Shown here in pieces: positions 62,183 through 64,000 of a stretch of DNA of 64,000 nt (its first letter is position 1; each line of letters opens with the position of its first letter). Both the position numbers and the translations under genes were made by a program. A model generated the notes under the pieces. It worked only from the letters and a program-made list of their open reading frames with translations, was not told the origin of the DNA and did no database searches. Source of the stretch: G963665495 sp963665495 (lineage in GTDB: Bacteria; Desulfobacterota; Desulfovibrionia; Desulfovibrionales; Desulfovibrionaceae); assembly GCA_963665495.1 (NCBI GenBank), contig OY762289.1:2232001-2296000 (forward strand), in the 5' to 3' direction.

Positions 62183-63238
62183 ATGAAATTATTAAAACAA
62201 AATAATATGGTAACAAATATGGCAAACCTCCTTTCTCTGCCAGCCACAGCAATTGCCATTGACTGTCCGTGGATATTGCAGACAAAAAATCCCTCCGCCC
62301 TTTTGACCGAGTCCCTGCGGACGCTCGGACAGTTGAGCCCGGTCCTTGTCGTACGCAATCAAAACAGGCAAAACGGCCCCGAATTCCTGCTCGTATGCGG
62401 ATCCGCCCGGGTCAAGGCCCTGGCCGGACTGCAACAGGATATCCTAGCCATGGAAATCGAGGCGGACGAAGTTCACTGCTGTCTGCTGTACCTTGACAGC
62501 AATTCCAGTGCGGCAGCTTCCTTACAGTCGCAGCCGGATGTGGCAATGGCCCTTGCGGCATTGCGCTTCCTTGTGCCGCGGCTCGAACCTTCCAGGCTTG
62601 AAAGCGTCTTGCCTCCACGGCTCGGTCTTGCGGCCAAAAGCCGCGGCTGGCGCCGCCTGCTCAATTGGAGCCGGTGTTTCCCCGCTGACGATCCCTATAA
62701 CAGCCATCTGCTGGAAGGACGCCTCCCCATAGATCTCGTCGACGAACTGGAGCGTATGCAGGAACACGAGCGCCGGAGCCTGGAACCTTTTTTCGCCGCC
62801 TTTGGCTGGTCGCGAAGTGCCGCACTGCAGTTCTGCACCATGCTCAGGGAAACCGCACTGGGCTCGGAAAGCGACATCACGTCGTTGCTGCAACATGCCG
62901 GTCTCAGCAATGTGCTCCAGGACGTGCTTGAATCCGGACTTTCTCCCAAAGACGCAACCGAGCGGCTGCTCGCCAAAACCCGTTCACTTCGTTACCCCAC
63001 ACTACTCCGCCTCCAAAAGCGTTTCAACAACCTGGTCAAGTCGCTTGCCGCGGGCACTTCCTGGCGTATAGACCATACGCAGCAATTCGAATCTCCGACA
63101 TTGCAGCTTGCCACACAGGTAAAATGCAGGGCTGACCTGGAAAAAGCACGCGATGAACTGCAACGGATGTCGCTACTGGAACTTTGGGAAACTATCTGGA
63201 ACCTTGCAGAAGAAGAAACCAGCGGAGGCGAGCAGTGA
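62183..63238 (+). CDS. ParB/Srx-like N-terminal domain protein
   Basis: This 351-residue protein starts at ATG 62183 (alternatives 62207 or 62219; none has a good ribosome binding site). The N-terminal ~15-100 region resembles ParB nuclease/CTPase folds (ESLRTLGQLSPVLVV; LLVCGSARVKALAGL). The rest is helical and unrecognised, unlike true ParB, and no parA or parS is present. The stop overlaps the start of a SPL-type radical SAM gene (GTGA, 63235-63238), so the two work together. Confidence 0.7.
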   Translation: MKLLKQNNMVTNMANLLSLPATAIAIDCPWILQTKNPSALLTESLRTLGQLSPVLVVRNQNRQNGPEFLLVCGSARVKALAGLQQDILAMEIEADEVHCCLLYLDSNSSAAASLQSQPDVAMALAALRFLVPRLEPSRLESVLPPRLGLAAKSRGWRRLLNWSRCFPADDPYNSHLLEGRLPIDLVDELERMQEHERRSLEPFFAAFGWSRSAALQFCTMLRETALGSESDITSLLQHAGLSNVLQDVLESGLSPKDATERLLAKTRSLRYPTLLRLQKRFNNLVKSLAAGTSWRIDHTQQFESPTLQLATQVKCRADLEKARDELQRMSLLELWETIWNLAEEETSGGEQ

Positions 63239-64000
63239 GCAGTCCTGAAAACTTGCCCAGACATTTACGTACCATCAAAAGCGTCTGGGCCGATCCGGAG
63301 GCCAAACGTACGCCTCTTTACAGCCGACTGCGCGAAAGACTCAGCGACCTTCCCTGGTTCGACGGACCGCCTGAAGCTGAAAAAGCCGCAGCATGCGGCG
63401 GCCATGCTCTGTATCTCAAACACTACAAAGGCGCTTTCCTCCGGTTCTGTCCGGGAACCCGGGTCTACAATTGCTGCGGGTACCGTATTCTGCACATTGG
63501 GGAAAACTGCCCTGTGGGCTGCTCGTATTGCATCCTCCAGGCGTATTTCCAGGACCAGGTGCTGAAAGTCTGGGCCAATCAGGAAGATCTTTTCAAGGAA
63601 CTTGACGCGGCATTCAGAGCCAACCCCGCCTTGCGCTACCGAGTGGGCACCGGAGAATTTACGGACTCTTTGGCGCTCGAGCGTCTTACCGGATACAGTA
63701 CGGACCTGGTGGGCTTCCTGACCGACTATCCCAACGTACGGCTCGAATTGAAAAGCAAAGTTGTAGATCTTTCCTGGCTGGACGCCGCGCGCAATCCTGA
63801 GCTGGTTCTCCCTGCCTGGTCATTGAACGCTCCTGCCATGACCCGCAAGGAGGAAGGTCTTGCCTCTTCTCTGGAAGAACGCCTGTCCGCCGCCAAAGAA
63901 TGCGCGGCGCTGGGATTCAAAGTCTGCCTGCATTTCGACCCCATCCTGCACTACCCGGGGTGGGATAATCCCACGGATGGTTATCCGGCTATTGTCGACA
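63235..64000 (+). CDS. SPL-family radical SAM protein (3' end outside window)
   Basis: At least 255 residues are open to the window end. The radical SAM motif is C92-x3-C96-x2-C99 (NCPVGCSYCILQAYF), the pattern of spore photoproduct lyase-like proteins, with VGTGEFTDSLALERLTG following. True spore photoproduct lyase repairs thymine dimers in spores; non-spore-formers carry relatives of unknown role. Start GTG 63235 overlaps the ParB-like gene stop by four bases. Confidence 0.88.
   Translation, partial: MSSPENLPRHLRTIKSVWADPEAKRTPLYSRLRERLSDLPWFDGPPEAEKAAACGGHALYLKHYKGAFLRFCPGTRVYNCCGYRILHIGENCPVGCSYCILQAYFQDQVLKVWANQEDLFKELDAAFRANPALRYRVGTGEFTDSLALERLTGYSTDLVGFLTDYPNVRLELKSKVVDLSWLDAARNPELVLPAWSLNAPAMTRKEEGLASSLEERLSAAKECAALGFKVCLHFDPILHYPGWDNPTDGYPAIVD

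Noticed and set aside
60312..62186. 624-codon plus-strand frame opposite the EF-G-like gene
   Set aside because: The minus strand encodes a complete GTPase; the antisense frame has no recognisable domain or ribosome binding site.
1..64000. CRISPR arrays, rRNA and tRNA genes, prophage modules
   Set aside because: No regularly spaced repeats, tRNA-like cloverleaves, rRNA segments or phage structural genes were seen while reading both strands.

Overview
The window comes from a sulfate-reducing deltaproteobacterium of the Desulfovibrio type. The main evidence is a dsrC gene (18875-19192), a tetraheme type I cytochrome c3 with the alternating CX2CH/CX4CH heme pattern (52189-52584), soluble heterodisulfide-reductase-like genes (1-5014) and an in-frame UGA in a probable selenoprotein (35499-36437). 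Coding density is high, and short dispersed GC-rich hairpin repeats lie between some genes. No rRNA, tRNA or CRISPR array was seen.

Layout. 1-5014: the 3' part of hdrA, then hdrC, hdrB, a tandem universal-stress protein and an HdrD-like iron-sulfur protein, interrupted by two palindromic elements. 5158-6468: an intact ISL3-type insertion sequence with matching 8-bp target duplications. 6543-16000: accessory genes, including an exported alpha/beta hydrolase, a methyltransferase-radical SAM fusion, a GGDEF-EAL protein, two EamA exporters and an AraC-type regulator. 16182-21882: a methyltransferase, a YcaO-TPR protein, dsrC and an opposing TPR membrane protein with a CCHC zinc-knuckle motif. 22275-30702: a chemoreceptor, a PxxKW Cys-rich protein, an M20 peptidase, mnmG, a PilZ protein and corC.

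30729-42059 is mostly housekeeping: lnt, prfB with its programmed frameshift, a GGEEF protein, a ParA/FlhG-like ATPase, HU, the selenoprotein, dapF, dapA, an MshEN-like protein, a Memo-like protein, a class I aldolase and a Fur-family regulator. 42153-45152 (minus strand) is a ferrous iron uptake locus: two FeoA proteins, a 56-residue FeoB-associated membrane protein and FeoB, behind a Fur-box-like palindrome. 45236-47894 is fliD-fliS. 48092-56242 (minus strand) is the conserved rpsB-tsf-pyrH-frr-uppS-cdsA-dxr-rseP cluster plus tsaB, with a cytochrome c3 gene between uppS and cdsA. The end holds a FAH-family hydrolase, RNase J, plsC, an EF-G-like GTPase lacking the catalytic histidine, and a divergent ParB-like/SPL-type radical SAM gene pair that runs off the window.

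For follow-up, the strongest points are the selenocysteine UGA with a downstream hairpin, the methyltransferase/YcaO-TPR pair upstream of dsrC next to the zinc-knuckle protein, the methyltransferase-radical SAM fusion, and the placement of the cytochrome c3 gene.
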